From NCBI GenBank assembly GCA_033297075.1, contig MU858145.1:1-64000 (forward strand): DNA of 64,000 bases. Reading direction: 5' to 3'. The notes under the pieces were generated by a model. It saw nothing but the letters and a program-made list of their open reading frames with translations, did not search any database and was not told where the DNA came from. A program made the position numbers and the translations under genes. Each line of letters begins with the position of its first letter. Position 1 is the stretch's first letter. This document shows, one piece after another, positions 11,924 through 25,455 of the stretch. The stretch comes from Rhypophila decipiens. Lineage: Eukaryota > Ascomycota > Sordariomycetes > Sordariales > Naviculisporaceae.

Positions 11924-14900
11924 CTATGAGTCCCAAATAGGCCCATAGGCAGGCACTCCCCTCGCCTCCAACTGCTGCACCACCATCTGGGTAACCTTTG
12001 CGTTACTAATGACACAGACACACTCGGCCCCGCTCTCCTTGTAAAGCTGCCAAGCCAGTTTCACCAGGTCAGGTCTCCCTCTGCTCTCCGTATCCCACAC
12101 GACAGCATTCTCATCACACTTGTTTACTTGGTCCACGATCCTCTGACCATATGTCTTGACGGGATTCTTGGTTGACCACAAGATGCGACATGGCACCCGA
12201 CGCTCCATAACGACCGGGAGACAGGGTCCGATGCCACTTCCGGTAGAGACCAGCACTATCTTCTTGAACAAGGGAGCTATCGCCAACACACCGCTCGCTG
12301 GAACACCCCTGGTCCAGATGGATGTCGGAGGATTCTTGATGACGCGCGATGTCCAGTCGCCGGCTTTGGACACCAGGATTGAAAAGCCCGGGTGGCCTTC
12401 GGGGTTGGGAAAAGCCGCAAAGGCATGCCACTCGACCAGAGGTCTGTCGGTAATGCGAATCCCATACGAAGAGCAAGGAGGCGGCGTGTCAAACGTTGTG
12501 AAGTGCAGACGCACCGCATGAGCGCTGAGGGGCTCTGGAACCACCTTCACACGACGGAGTCTCATCCAAGGTGAGGCGATCGATAGAGTCGTGAGCGCGA
12601 GGAGATACAGTGCGGGTGTTTTGGCAAGTGCTGGACCCAAAGGCTGGTCTGGCGGTGTCTGCGAGGCAGCGACAACAACAAGATGAGCCCAGACCAAGGC
12701 GAGAGCAGTCCATCCCGCAAACCGGTGTGTCCACTCGAACTGATCGTGAACCCTGGCACGAATGGCAGGGTAGGCCATGACCAGAATCGCCATGAGAAGT
12801 GCAAGGATGAGATAGGTCAGAACAAGCACCGCAGGACCAAAACGTGCATGGTTACCGGTCGTTGCGACGATGGTGAAGACTACCCACCACAGTGATGCCG
12901 AGACGCTGCATCCAGAATGAACGCCGCCGTTGTGGTAGATGTGGGCAAGATGACGCCGAATGAAGAAGGGCGTCGAGGTGGGTGGCCGAGTGGCCAGCCA
13001 GAAGATGAGGTTGACAAAGTAGTCCAGCCGCAACAAGACCGAGGCCAACAGATTGGCGCTCACTGCCGTGGCGAGGCTCGATTGCGGCAGTTGGTAGTTG
13101 TTGGAGCTGCTCTGCCATACCATGACACCGAAAGCGGCCAGGTTCGCAGCCATGATGATGGCGAACAACTTTCGATACGCAGAGAACCAATGCCACCACG
13201 ACCACAGCCCGGTCTTGGGTTCTGGCAATCGGTCATCTTGATCATGATGGACACTCTGGCTGCTGCTTAGCACCCCCTTCTCGGTGAAATCGGACTCGCT
13301 CCGGTTATCAACAGGTTCCATGGTCATGTCAACCAGAGTACGTTTGTCGATCTTGCCATTTGCCGTGAGCGGGATAGCCTTGATATGCCGCCACACTCGC
13401 GGGGTGGCATAATAGGGTTGGTGCAGGCTGACGGAACGCTTGAGGTCGTCTTGATCTAGCACAGATGGTGCAGAGTAGAAGCCCCAAAGCTTCCCGTCAA
13501 CCATGAGCGCACATGCCTTGACGACATCAGGGTGTGACTCTATGGCACGAGAGACTCCATCAAGCTCGACACGGAAGCCATTGATCTTGACCTGGTCGTC
13601 TTTCCGGCCTTGGGTCTCAATGCTGCCGTCGGGTAGCCACCGTCCGATATCTCCGGTGTTGAACATCATGGATCTGGCTAGCATTAGCAAAATATTCGTC
13701 CACTCAGACCACTCTATAATGGAGCTTCTTACCCGTCATTGGCAAACTTGTCAGGCTTGTACCTCTTTGCCGTCAGCTCTGGGAGGTTCAAGTAGCCCCT
13801 CGAGACCCCTGCCCCTCCCACCCACATCAGCCCCGGCTCACCGATCTTGACGGGATTCTCTGCATCGTCCAGCATGTACAATGTCGTGTTTGGATTGGGT
13901 TTTCCAATGGTCAGAGGTCCGCCGGCCTTGTGAAGATGGGCTGTGTTGAGCATGGAGATTTCTGTTGGGCCGCAGACATTGTAAAGGTTGACATGCGGAG
14001 CCCAGTTATCCGCCAGTGTTTGGGGGCATGGCTCGCCGCCGACAGCGATGGTCTCGAGGTTTGGAAAGTCTTGGGGTCGAGGAAATCGATTGACCGCAAT
14101 CGTCGGCGTCGAGATGACGATATCGACTGTTCGTAGGCAGTTTGTCCAGTTCTCGTCTCCGCTTCCGCGCGTGCACAGGGTTCCGCCGTTCATCAGAGTC
14201 GCCAGGACCTCCCAAGCACCTAGAAAAAGGACGTTCCCCTGGTTAGTATGACCTTCCCGTTTGAGGAGCTGATTTGTCAAGATGAGGAAGGGGAATAATT
14301 ACACATGTCAAAGGCAACGTTGAGTTGCTGTGCCACCCTCTTGCCCACGGTAATACCCAGTTTCGGAGGACCTGCTAGGAGCATGTGGGTAACACCTCTG
14401 TGTGTGACATCGACTCCCTTTGGCTTGCCCGTGGTGCCTGAAGTGTAAATAACGTAGGCACCGTCTGTCGCCTTCACGTCGGCTGTCGGCTTGGACACAT
14501 CAGTATTCCTTGATGACCATAAAGGATCGCCCTGGTCGAGACTGATTATGCTGACGTCGGCCGCTCCTGCAGAGAGAATGCTCTGCTCGACTTTGGCTTT
14601 GTGTTTGGGGAGACACAGGACAATGGAGGCGCCGCTGTCGGTGATCTGGTGGGCGAGAGTCTCGACAGGGGCGACACCTCCGTCAACAGGGACATATTGT
14701 GCCCCTGCTTTCAGGACGGCGAAGATGAACACGACCATTTCGATGGACCGAGACACGACGAGAACGACGCGGTCTCTGGCGACAAGACGGTGAGAAGTTC
14801 TCAGGTAGTTGGCAAGCCTGTTGGCTCGCTCATCAAGCTCGCGGTAGGTGATTGAGGCCCCGTCATGCTGTCTGACCGCCACAGCCTCCGGGTGGGCAAT

Positions 14901-15062
14901 TGCGATGGCCTCAAATGCATGGTGAACGAGGGAATGAGCTGGTTCGACACGCTCCCCTCGGCCAAAAATGTTGAAAAGCCGCCTGTCTTCTGGAGAGAGG
15001 TTTTCAGTGGAGTGGAAAGGGGGTGGAGCAACTGATTGGTCCATCTTGGCGCCTCTGTTCAC
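11924..15062 (-). CDS. tmpB: TmpB-like fusion: NRPS-type adenylation domain plus membrane flavo-oxidoreductase
   Basis: Exons 15062-14303, 14219-13733 and 13673-11924 give 998 residues. Residues about 25-530 are a full adenylation domain: YVIYTSGTTGKPKG, FDMCAWEVL, NVCGPTEI, TGDIGRW, GRKDDQVKINGFRVE and the catalytic Lys in ANGKIDKRTL. No carrier-protein Ser motif follows. Residues about 580-790 hold some five membrane spans with histidines (RRHLAHIYHNGGVHSG, WTHRFAGWTALALVWAHL) recalling ferric-reductase-like proteins. The C-terminus has a nucleotide-binding VLVSTGSGIGPCLP. The arrangement matches Aspergillus nidulans TmpB, described as a larger homologue of the oxidoreductase TmpA with an NRPS-type adenylation domain, needed for normal conidiation. 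The substrate is unknown, and orthology is inferred from architecture. Confidence 0.85.
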
Positions 15063-16320
15063 TCAACGTAGCCCGGCGGTGGTTGGGACACAGGACCTAA
15101 TAGACCTGGCCTTATCCAACATTCCCGGCGAACATGGCCGTCTTTTATCGTTAAGCATCGCCGTGGACCTTTTCTCGTGATAATCATGATTTTCCACGTT
15201 GGCGGCCGGCTCTGCACTGGGAAGCGCCCAAACCCGGACCTCATCTCAGTTCCAAGCCTGAGAACATCAAAGTTCCTTTTCGAGTTTGGTCCTTTGGTGG
15301 GGAGAAATGGGTTCGAAATCGGGCCACCTTCCTAGAGTGACAGGATAACACTCTCGGATGTTACAGCGCCGCTAATTAGCCCACTTACAGAGGGGCGCGG
15401 AGACTGCTACGGTGCCGTGATACGGAGTACTACATACACTTGGGTCAGGGTTGTGAACATTATCTCCGCTTGTGCCAAGACTTGTCTACCCCGGATATCA
15501 CCGCCACAGATCCATGGTAACGTCTTTCTGACGTGACCGTTTTACTCGCCAATGTGCCAACTACCGACAGCCGGGCAAGATGCATCAAGCCGAATACTGT
15601 TCTTTTCTTTCCAGGTTCAGTCTGACAGTCACAGCCTGCCAACTTGGATACTCTCCGATGATGCTACTCACAGCATTGTGGTGGCTGTATGTGGCTGTTC
15701 CTACCTCGACTCGTCGCGAACCCGTGGAATCTGGTCTTGCACAAAGGCTTGGCCCATGGTTCTGAAACATAGCCGGATTCCTGACCACGTCGTATCATGA
15801 AGCGCCGGTCAACATCGCCGTCGTAGTCAACCTAACCTCATCAAGTTTAGCCTATTTCCCGGTGAATTTGTCAGTCTCTCGTCAGAAGCCCAGCAGGCGG
15901 AAGATCTGGAAATCTGAATTTGTAAGTTCTTCGTCATGTCCTCGTCGTCCCCCTACCCATGGCCCATGTACAAGATTCAATATCAGCGAGATTAGCGACT
16001 GCTACTGTTCAAGGCCTCGACTACCGGATCAGGGTCTCGATGGTGTATTCTACCCCGGGGCCAAGAACATTCTAGGCCGGGGGAAGCAAACGTCACGTCC
16101 ATGCCGCATGATTGGAAGACTCCATCGTGTTGGACTCTTCACATGTCATGGTCGTTGATAACATGATTGGCTGATGCCAAGCTCCTCCGACCAGAACATT
16201 CTTGACGACGGGACTACTATAATCTCAATTACTACCGTCTTTCTCACTTGCTGTTCAGGACTTCCTGAATCGACAGTCAACGCGGGCCAATCTTGAACTC
16301 GGGATTCGACAACTGATACG
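15063..16320. other. Divergent intergenic region (tmpB-like gene and enoyl-CoA hydratase)
   Basis: About 1.26 kb shared promoter space between oppositely oriented genes. It contains one copy of the ACGGAGTACT word (15422-15431). No gene is supported in it. Confidence 0.5.
15422..15431 (+). repeat. ACGGAGTACT word, copy 1
   Basis: One of three exact copies of this 10-mer, all in intergenic DNA and in the same orientation (others at 24651 and 33528). It contains the palindrome AGTACT. Function is unknown. Confidence 0.4.
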
Positions 16321-17498
<1,178 letters not shown>

Positions 17499-17682
17499 AT
17501 GAGTCTCCTAGTCATAGTCCGTGTGTGGCGGAAACATCCTTCTTTCAATCCGCCATCCTCACATGCAGAACTTGCAATTGAATCTGTTCGAGAGTCCACC
17601 CCGCCATCCTAACAAAATGTGGCCGTCGGAGTCGTTACCTGTGTTAGACTACTAGAGGGTCAACTTCCTTTTCCTGTGAAAT

Positions 17683-19243
17683 CTAGCGATATACATACCT
17701 GATAAAAACTGTTTCAGTCACATGGGTCACAGCGGTGACCACCGTGACTATGGTCAGCGTCTGGCCATCGATCGTGGAGGTGGCCACTTTTGTAATCGTC
17801 CCTGCCGCTGCACATACGGTGCTGGGTGCCGGAGTTCTGAAAGCTTCATGTCAGCTCGCCTGCGGAAATAATAACATAATACTCAGCACTAACATGGTCT
17901 GAACTACGGTCCCGATTGCTAAGGCACGGAGAGAGAAGTTAGCATGAGACACTGCAAAGCTAGAGGAAACTGAATTGAGACTGATTCACCATATCGAGTC
18001 ACAGTTGCGGGAGCTAAATAGACTGTCGTGGTTCTGGTAACCGTGTATGTAGTCTGGATATACGTCGAAGTGACGGCAGCAATCGCAGCGGTGGCCCTTT
18101 TAACTTTAGCAAGCTGTGGTGGGCAAGGTGGCAATGGCGCCCAAGGATTAGGAGGAAGTCCCCCGTTCCAGGGCCAGGGTAGACCTGTGGGCCGAGCTGG
18201 TGGCCTGAACGGTCCCCAGCCCGGTGGTCTAAAAGGGCCGCCCCATCCAGGGTTGGCTCCTGCACAAGCAGAATTACCAGCTGATGTTGTGGATGCAGCC
18301 TTTGTCGCCGGTGTTGTTGTCCTCAAGGTCGTCGGAGGTTTGCATGCCGGCGTTCGGGTGCTCAGGACCGTTACCAAGCTCGTGACCTTCCGGTCGGTCG
18401 TTGGCTTGAGAACAGTGGAAGTCTCAGTAACTACCACCAGTGGTCCTTTGGAGGTCGTCGTCAAAGTCGTTGTGGCACGACAAGCACTTGTTAGTGTGGC
18501 AGGCTGTAGGGTTATGATACGCGTTTCTTCCGCGGTGGCGATGGTGGCTGTCATGTTGAGACACCATCAGCTAACGCCTTTCTCTCATGTTAACTTGACT
18601 GTGGGATACGTACTGGTCGGAGGCGGTGTTACTGTCGTTCCTACAACGACTGTTGGCGTGATCTAACAAATGGGCATATGTTAGTCCAAATGGTCAAACC
18701 ATAAAGGTCCATTCAAAGACTTGCCGTTGTTACAATGGTGGGCTGAACAGCAATGGTGAGACGGAACGTCCTCGTTATGGAATTGGTTGGCGAAAGAACG
18801 ATGTTTATCTGCCAATCACCTGTCGTCAAACTGGAATACGGGATGTCACTTGACGCTGTCGTTAGCCATGTGTTTCCAAGGGGCCACAGTAGGGTAAAAT
18901 ACCATGTTGATATCTGTATCTCCCCCAAGGGAAACACCGATATGGGAGAGCAAGCATATGTATTCCCTGACTCGTCTCGCAAGCTTGTGCTTGCGGTGCT
19001 TGCGTCACAGCTGCCTGTTTCTCAAAAGTAAGCAGCCATTCGTCACTTATATGCCCGTCCATACGAACCTAGAAACTCGGAGGCAAAGCTGAATTTCCCA
19101 TCAACAGTGCCATCAATCAGGTACGAGCCTCCGTCAGAATAGTCCAAGCCAATGGACTGGCACGGCGCATCCTTGAGACGTTGAGCTGAGGCCGCAAAGA
19201 CTAGGTACGAAGTCAATAGGGGACGGAAAGTAGAGAGCAGCAT
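17683..19243 (-). CDS. Secreted Thr-rich protein with Pro/Gly/Trp-rich segment, unknown function
   Basis: Six predicted exons (19243-19069, 19014-18725, 18662-18614, 18547-17990, 17918-17894, 17836-17683) make 416 residues. A signal peptide (LLTSYLVFAASAQ) leads to a folded N-terminal domain with regular hydrophobics (WYFTLLWPLGNTW, GDWQINIVLSPTN). Long Thr/Ser/Val stretches follow, likely O-mannosylated, with repeated TVT and TTT motifs. In the middle is a low-complexity segment (PGWGGPFRPPGWGPFRPP). Intron 2 appears to be GC-AG (ACG|GCAAGT), since only that donor keeps the frame. Exon 5 is 25 nt. No catalytic motif or clear GPI signal is visible; a cell-wall or adhesin-like role is an inference. 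The last exon could end differently. Confidence 0.65.
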
Positions 19244-20184
19244 GATGATAGCGTAAGGACAAAAGGCTGCTTTGCGGGACTCGGACAGAACTCTCTCAAA
19301 CTATTCCAATAACGTCATTCCCTGGTACAGACAGGAGCGGGACATAGAAAGCTGGAACGGAACAGGGGATCCCCGGTAAAGAGAAATGATGGATGAGCAT
19401 TGTCTTCCCGGTCTACGGATCTTAAGTGTTTCGATTCAACACCGAATTTGACAAAGGCCCCCGTTCATCGACGTGACAAGCCGAGGCATTTTGAATCCTG
19501 AGCTCAGGCTGGGCTTGGAATCGGTGAGACGACAATATACAATACTGTACTAGTTTCCTTGCTCAGCAATCCTAACCTGGAAGAGATCTAAGCGCACCAC
19601 TTGATTTGGTGAGAGAAAAGGCAAGGTCGTTTACGCAGCTAGAATCAATCCAACCACGAGACGTGGTTTCCTAATATATCTTGTTCCAAGATCCATCCGG
19701 TGCAGGCTCAAATGAGGCTCATTAATAATCCCGGTCTAGGAAATAACCAGGAAGCCGGCAGTTGCGTCCCGTCCGACCGAGGCCAGGCGATAGTGGACAG
19801 CATTCACCGGCAGGCAAGACAACACACAAATGTAGTGACATTATTCTCAGAGGAGTAGGGTTTCCTCGCACGGTTTCCTTGCTCATATGGCCGCCACTGG
19901 CAATGTCGGCAACCAGTATATAAGCTCAGCCTAGCACATCATGCGTGTCAAATATTCGGTTAATAAAGCTGACAAGTAAGAAATGGCTAGTCTGTTGGAA
20001 AGACCCAACACTCTGTTAGAAAATCAAGTCACAGTTTCTCAACGTGATGAGGCCGCTGAAACCCGAGTAGAGTTTGGTCGGGGACAGTGGATAATCTGCA
20101 GTGTAATAAGGAGTCACCAAAGCAACTTCTCCATCCAAGTGAGCGGAAACTAATCAACAAGAAACATGATTCGACAAAACTCAA
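19244..20184. other. Spacer, no gene seen
   Basis: About 0.94 kb upstream of the secreted-protein gene and of the tRNA. No protein-coding frame of note. Confidence 0.5.
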
Positions 20185-20257
20185 GGTCCGCTGGCTCAAT
20201 TGGAAGAGCGTCTGACTACGAATCAGGAGGTTCCAGGTTCGAGCCCTGGGTGGATCG
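20185..20257 (+). tRNA. tRNA-Arg (anticodon ACG)
   Basis: A 73-nt cloverleaf can be drawn. The acceptor stem GGTCCGC pairs with GTGGATC (two G-T wobbles), the D-arm starts GGCTCAATTGGAAGAGC, and the anticodon stem CTGA/TCAG closes the loop CTACGAA with anticodon ACG. The T-arm is CCAGG-TTCGAGC-CCTGG. The A of ACG would be edited to inosine to read CGU, CGC and CGA. No intron is present. The B box GGTTCGAGCC is canonical. Confidence 0.95.
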
Positions 20258-20262
20258 ATTCC

Positions 20263-20266
20263 TTTT
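20263..20266 (+). terminator. RNA polymerase III terminator (T4)
   Basis: TTTT begins 5 nt after the discriminator base of the tRNA-Arg, the usual placement for Pol III termination. Confidence 0.6.
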
Positions 20267-20600
20267 GCCCCCTGTCTCAGAGCAAGTGAACTTCAAGATT
20301 TGACCACTTTATTTTTCACTTCTTGTCTGTTTTTTTATACGGGTCGACTTCTTTCGCTATCTATACGTATTATCTCAACAGAGGTAAGTAATCTAGTTAA
20401 TTAAGCCTAGATGTAATATGGTCAGTCGTCTGAGGTTCTATAAAGGGGTCATAAAATAACAGTAGGTACAAGACAATATTAGCCTGTTTATATACGTTAA
20501 TAGAAAATGACAATCATGTGGCTAGGCCACGTTACTTAAGGGGTATCTATCTTTCACTATCCAAGGATAGATCAAACTGCGAGCAGTTGATCAAACATGT
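20267..20600. other. AT-rich patch after the tRNA, possible decayed (RIP-like) DNA
   Basis: From about 20330 to 20560 the sequence is rich in A, T and TA dinucleotides (for example TTAATTAAG and TTTATATACG) compared with flanking DNA, and has no open frame. This is the look of DNA mutated by repeat-induced point mutation, but no parent element can be recognised. Confidence 0.35.
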
Positions 20601-22404
20601 TCAAATATCAAATTTCCGTAAAGGTACGGGTCGGGTATCATGACTCGAGGGCAACGTCCCAATCGGCTTCTTCAAAAACACCTGCCTCTCCCAACCATCA
20701 ATCTCGTCAACGACAGTCTCCTGCACCAGCTCATAGCCCCCAATCTTGGGAAGGATGACGGCCCAGATCAGCCAGTAGATGCCGCCGGCAAAGATAACGC
20801 CAAAGCCCACGACGCAATGGATCCAATACGGAAGGTCTTCGTAGATGTTTTGGCCGTCCTCTGGTGGCACGAATGGCGCTGCGACAAGATATATGTTGCT
20901 GAGGAGGAAGAACACGACGACAGGGAGTGTCGCCTTGATGGGTGGGGCCCAATTCCATGCCTCCTTGTTGATGTACAGGTAGGCTAGTCCGCCGGCTACG
21001 AAGCAGTTTACTATGGCCAGGGGGTAGCTGATAAGACTTTGAGATGGTGAGCAAAACGTGATCAGAAGGGGTGTTTGCGGGACAGAGATGGACACTTACT
21101 TGAGAATAAAATTGTAAGCATCGCCTGGTGGGGGAGCGATAATGACAATGGCCGAAATGAGCCAGTGCTCAAAGAGACCGGCCAGGGGTGCATTGAAGGG
21201 TCGGTTGCTCGCCCAGAAGCGAGAGAATGGGAGGATGCCCTCACGGCCCAGCTCCTGCACCAGACGACCCTGGGAGAAGATGACGCTGAGAACGTTGCCA
21301 AAGGCCGAGAGAGCAACAAAGACGGAGAGGGCACGTTCAGCAGCCGCACCAAAGACGTTGCGGAACATGGAAGCTGCGACGAGACGCTTGGCGGCGATGA
21401 TCTCCTCCTTGGGAACGGAAGCAAAGTAGGCGATGTTGACAAACATGTAAAGAATGGCGATGGCGACGATGGCCACGGGAGCGGCGATGCGCAGCGTGCG
21501 GACCGGGTTCCTCGTCTCGCTCAGGGCATAGTTGGCGTTGCTGTAGCCAATGTAGCTCCAGATGACATTGTACAGGGCGGTGACGACGCCATAGGCGCTA
21601 CCGGTGGTCCCCTCGAAAGCATTGGTAAAGTTGTCGGGCCGGGGATCGCCCTCGGGGATCTTGAGATGGCCAGCAAGGGCAATCCAGCCGCCAATGACGA
21701 TGATGAGAATGATGAAAACCTTGATGGTGCCAAGGACGTTCTGCAGGCGGATTCCCCACTTGAGCGCGGTGCCATGAATCAGGAACGCCACGGTCAAGCA
21801 GGCCAGACCGATGCCACGCTGGTTCCACCGGTCGACAGGGACCTGGGCGGCGTGCAGGATGTACTCGCCAAAGACAACCGAGTTGCCGCTGGCCCAACCG
21901 AGGAGGAGAACATAGCCCGTGTAGAGACCCGTGACGAGAAACTTGGGTTTGCGGTAGACGTATTCGAGGTAGTTCTTCTCGCCGCCATTCTTGGGGATTG
22001 CGGTGCCGAATTCGAGATAGACCATGGTGCCCGCGGCCGCGATGAGCATTCCCGCCACCCAGATGAAGAGGGAGAGGCCGACGCTGCCCGAGAGGGCCAG
22101 GATGCTCCCGGGAGTGGCAAAGATACCGGTACCGATGACACGGTTCACAATAAGAAAACAGGCGGATACTACTCCGATCTGTCTCTTGTTCTCGCGTGCC
22201 TGTTCAATCTCACCGGCTGCAAAGATACGCCATCGTGGTTAGCTTCCAGCTGTGCTGGTCAACCCGAAGAACATGAAGGGAAAGTTGCTCACCAAGCCGG
22301 CGGTCCTGGTCATCCCCGTAGCTGAGGCCATCGCCAGCGGCCTTCTCGCCCGCTGTCGAACTCACCACCCCAGACTCTCCTTCCGAGGAATTGCCCATCT
22401 TCAA
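20601..22404 (-). CDS. Methionine-type amino-acid permease (Mup1/LAT family)
   Basis: Exons 22404-22293, 22216-21100 and 21036-20601 give 554 residues. The APC-superfamily start RQIGVVSACFLIVNRVIGTG forms helix 1 with the substrate-binding glycines, about twelve membrane spans follow, and the N- and C-termini are hydrophilic. EFGTAIPKNGGEKNYLEYV and SYIGYSNANYALSE are typical of the high-affinity methionine permease group of fungi. The introns (GTGAGC..TTGCAG, GTAAGT..TCAAAG) restore EIEQARENKRQ and NLISYPLAIVN. The initiator could be the ATG at 22404 or the one two codons later. It is expected in the plasma membrane; the exact substrate is inferred from family. Confidence 0.87.
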
Positions 22405-25400
22405 GTTGCTTCTCCCTTGCCAAGCTCAGTCCGGGTTGCCACTGAGGTTGAGTGGTACGGACGACTTGCGGTGGCTTGCTTTTGTCTTGGGCGGGTATGA
22501 GAAAGGACTGGGGTAAGTTGAAAATCAAGAGTCGGGAGAGGGACTTGCAAGCTTTTATCATGCCAGCTCGAGTGTGTAAGCCTCCCGTCCCCAGTTGTGA
22601 ACCCTGTCCATGTGGTGGATCTTTTGCCACTTCAAGCATGCCATGCACTGTCGCCGGGTGTGCCCGGCCTCCAGGGAACGGTGAGAAGGACGACAGGAGA
22701 GAGTTCGGACGCCAAAATCCACCCAACTGGGTTCGAAGCAAGGGAAAAATGATCGAGACTCGTCAGTCCAGAGCGGGATACGGCGGTGGATCGGTCCCGC
22801 CCGCGGTGCCTAGCCGGAACAGGGTGTCTCGTTGTAAAAATAAATGGGCAGGATCTCATGTTTATGCTTACTAGTGGCTTAGAAAATGGGAGATGCCCCC
22901 GAATTGAGAAGTTATGGCCCGATGTCGTGATCTGTCGTCATTCTCCTAGCGTAAAATTTTTCTTGCTGGATTCGCCCCCATTTCCTTGGTGTTTTGCTTG
23001 GGGGTTCTTTGCGATGCAGATCCTTCATCTTCACGATGGGCCGATGGCCCAAATTCTCCAGAAACCCCCGGAACGACAAAAGCCCATATCTGCCTTGCAA
23101 GTCTTGGAGCCAAGATATCAAGCTAATATCGAGCGACTATTAAAATCGGGAAAGGTCTCCGTTGTTAGCTGCCGTTTTGAAGTTTAGACTGGTTCTTGGG
23201 TCAATGGGAACCCGCACTACTATAGCTAGTCGGGCTCCCCTTTTCACCACACGTCAATTATTTACATGCATGATATGATTCAGCTTCCTGCATCGAAACT
23301 CCCGTCCCTGTCTGCCAGAAGCGTACCTATGAATATCACCATGGTCAATTGGGCGAGTGCCAAATAGGCTTCCTGATCTGACCGACGACCGAGGCAACGG
23401 TCGACTTGAATTTGGCTCATTATACCCTTTGTCAAAATGTCCCTAGTGAACTGTGGCAGTGAGGTGCAATATAAGAAATGTTCAGACGCATTTAGACTAG
23501 TCCCCCCTGATTATTGACACCATCACCTATAAAGGTTGCTTGAGACCTAATAGTACCTAAACTTCCAAGTAAAGCCGTCATGTTTTATACCGAGGTTGAT
23601 TCGAACCAACCATTGCCAATAATTTCATAGGTGTTTGCGTTGCATAGCTAGGTCCCCTGGCATGTGATCAGGTTGGTAATACTCCCAGCTCGTCGCCCAC
23701 TATTGCCTTGCACAGTTGTTGTGTACAGTTGAAGTCTAGACCCTCTCATCCGGACCCCAACCAATGACTTGAGTTCTAGTCAATCAGCTGTTTGCGTCCA
23801 CACTGTAGAAGAAGTAGTTTGATGTCCTAATGTTCGTGCCCCACAAAGACCAGCCGTAGCCTACCATATTTCATTGTCAGTCGTCAAAGTCCAGCCAAGA
23901 CCAAGCAAGATGGTGGTCGCGGTGATAGTGCAGCCCTATGGCGCGGCTTCTTCTCAGCTCGTTGGCCAATGAATTGAGAGCAGTCTCGCAATCATACTTT
24001 TATTTCTCCTCCGTGCCGTGATTCTGCATCGCATAAGGCTCTTCCCCCCGTCAGACACTACCCGGGAGTCATTATAGGTCACGCGTAAATCGATAAGTAG
24101 TCTCATCGGTTTCAATAGTCCAAGCGGCTCATGGCCACGCGAGTTGAAGTGGTAATATTGTGACTGTCTAGCCAAGTTAATGCAACCTTGGGTGACACTC
24201 AAATTCCTTTATCGACAGCTAAGCCGTCGGTCCCCGTGTCCTATGACGAGATTCAAGTGCATATGTGTGGCAGGACAGGTCGACTTGCGGCAACGAAAAT
24301 GGCATTCTCGCCAATCTTATCTGGCCGTCAAGTCGACTATCCGTCATGTGATGGAAAAGGTGCCGCATCTATACAGCGTAAGCCCGAGAGAAGCAAATCA
24401 CAGCGTTCCTCTGCAAGCCTCCACCTTGACATCACCAACAGCTTCTTACAATCTGCACGGGGCATCATACAAACACGTGCCAACTGATTCCCTGACTGTG
24501 CTCTGATAAGCCCTATGTGCGGTCCCTTGGTGAGTGGTACCTACTTAGGAACTTGGCAAAAGGCCCCTTTGAGTCGAATCCTAAACCATCATCTGGCACG
24601 CGGAACTTGCAGAAGTCCTCCTGTCGCTGTGATTGTCGTCTCTGTGGGGCACGGAGTACTGAATGCCCGCTATCACGATGATACCCATTATTGCTACTCC
24701 CACACTGTCCGCGAAGGGGATGCTTCAAACCGGTTTAGATTACAGCTCAACCATGAAATCCCGCGTCCTCCACTTATAGGGCTGGTGAGAAAAGATCCTC
24801 TTGATGATGGTTGCATGGGCTGTTTCCTTACTGTGTATGATGCCGAGGATGGTATCTGGTACCTTTCAGGCCGGCTCTGCCCGGTGAGCAAACAATAGCA
24901 GAGCAGATGGAATGTGCGCCGGACATCAAAGTCTCTCTGAAATATTTAATCTGAAGATACCTATCAGATGAAACTGTGAGGACCCAAATTTCCTTAAAAG
25001 GAACCCGCCGGCCCTCGATCTATACGATTTTGCTTTCACACCGGTGCAAATTCTTCACTGGGTATTCATTTATTCTAGAGCATTCTAGTCTGCCATTGAA
25101 GCACATTGGACCCGTCAAACCAGCCCTGAACACATATTCAAGCCTATACCTTAAACCAGTCTTTCCTCGGCTACTAGTATCAATTGAAACCTTGAATTCG
25201 TCCAATCGTGGTATTCCGGCTCTTGATCACCTAACAACCACGCAAACTCATCCAGCCATTGTAAGTAATATTTCTATCCCCACCGACCCTCAGACGGCTT
25301 TGATCCACTCCAGCACGCAAGCCTTGATGAGAATCACGACGCTGAACAGCCATCGTTAGAACACGCTTGCCGACTAGCGCATTCTCTAGCTTCCCGCTTG

Positions 25401-25455
25401 TCGCCGTAACTTCCTCTTCCAAGCGTCATTCCGAAACTCAAAACATACTCCCACC
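22405..25455. other. 3-kb intergenic region, no gene supported
   Basis: It separates the permease (minus) from the terpene synthase (plus), so it includes both promoters. Frames such as 22452-22874 and 24515-24898 have no domain, no signal peptide and no splice-supported continuation. One ACGGAGTACT word lies at 24651-24660. The stretch from about 23200 to 24200 is relatively AT-rich and structureless. Confidence 0.5.
24651..24660 (+). repeat. ACGGAGTACT word, copy 2
   Basis: Exact copy of the 10-mer also present at 15422 and 33528, intergenic and in the same orientation. Confidence 0.4.

Noticed and set aside
11924..15062. tmpB-like gene as a siderophore ferric reductase
   Set aside because: The membrane half is ferric-reductase-like, but fusion to an adenylation domain matches TmpB; no iron motifs were seen upstream.
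21075..22325. 416-codon plus-strand ORF
   Set aside because: Exactly antisense to the methionine-type permease. Its sequence is rich in Asp, Gly and Glu, as expected for the reverse complement of a membrane protein, and shows no domain.
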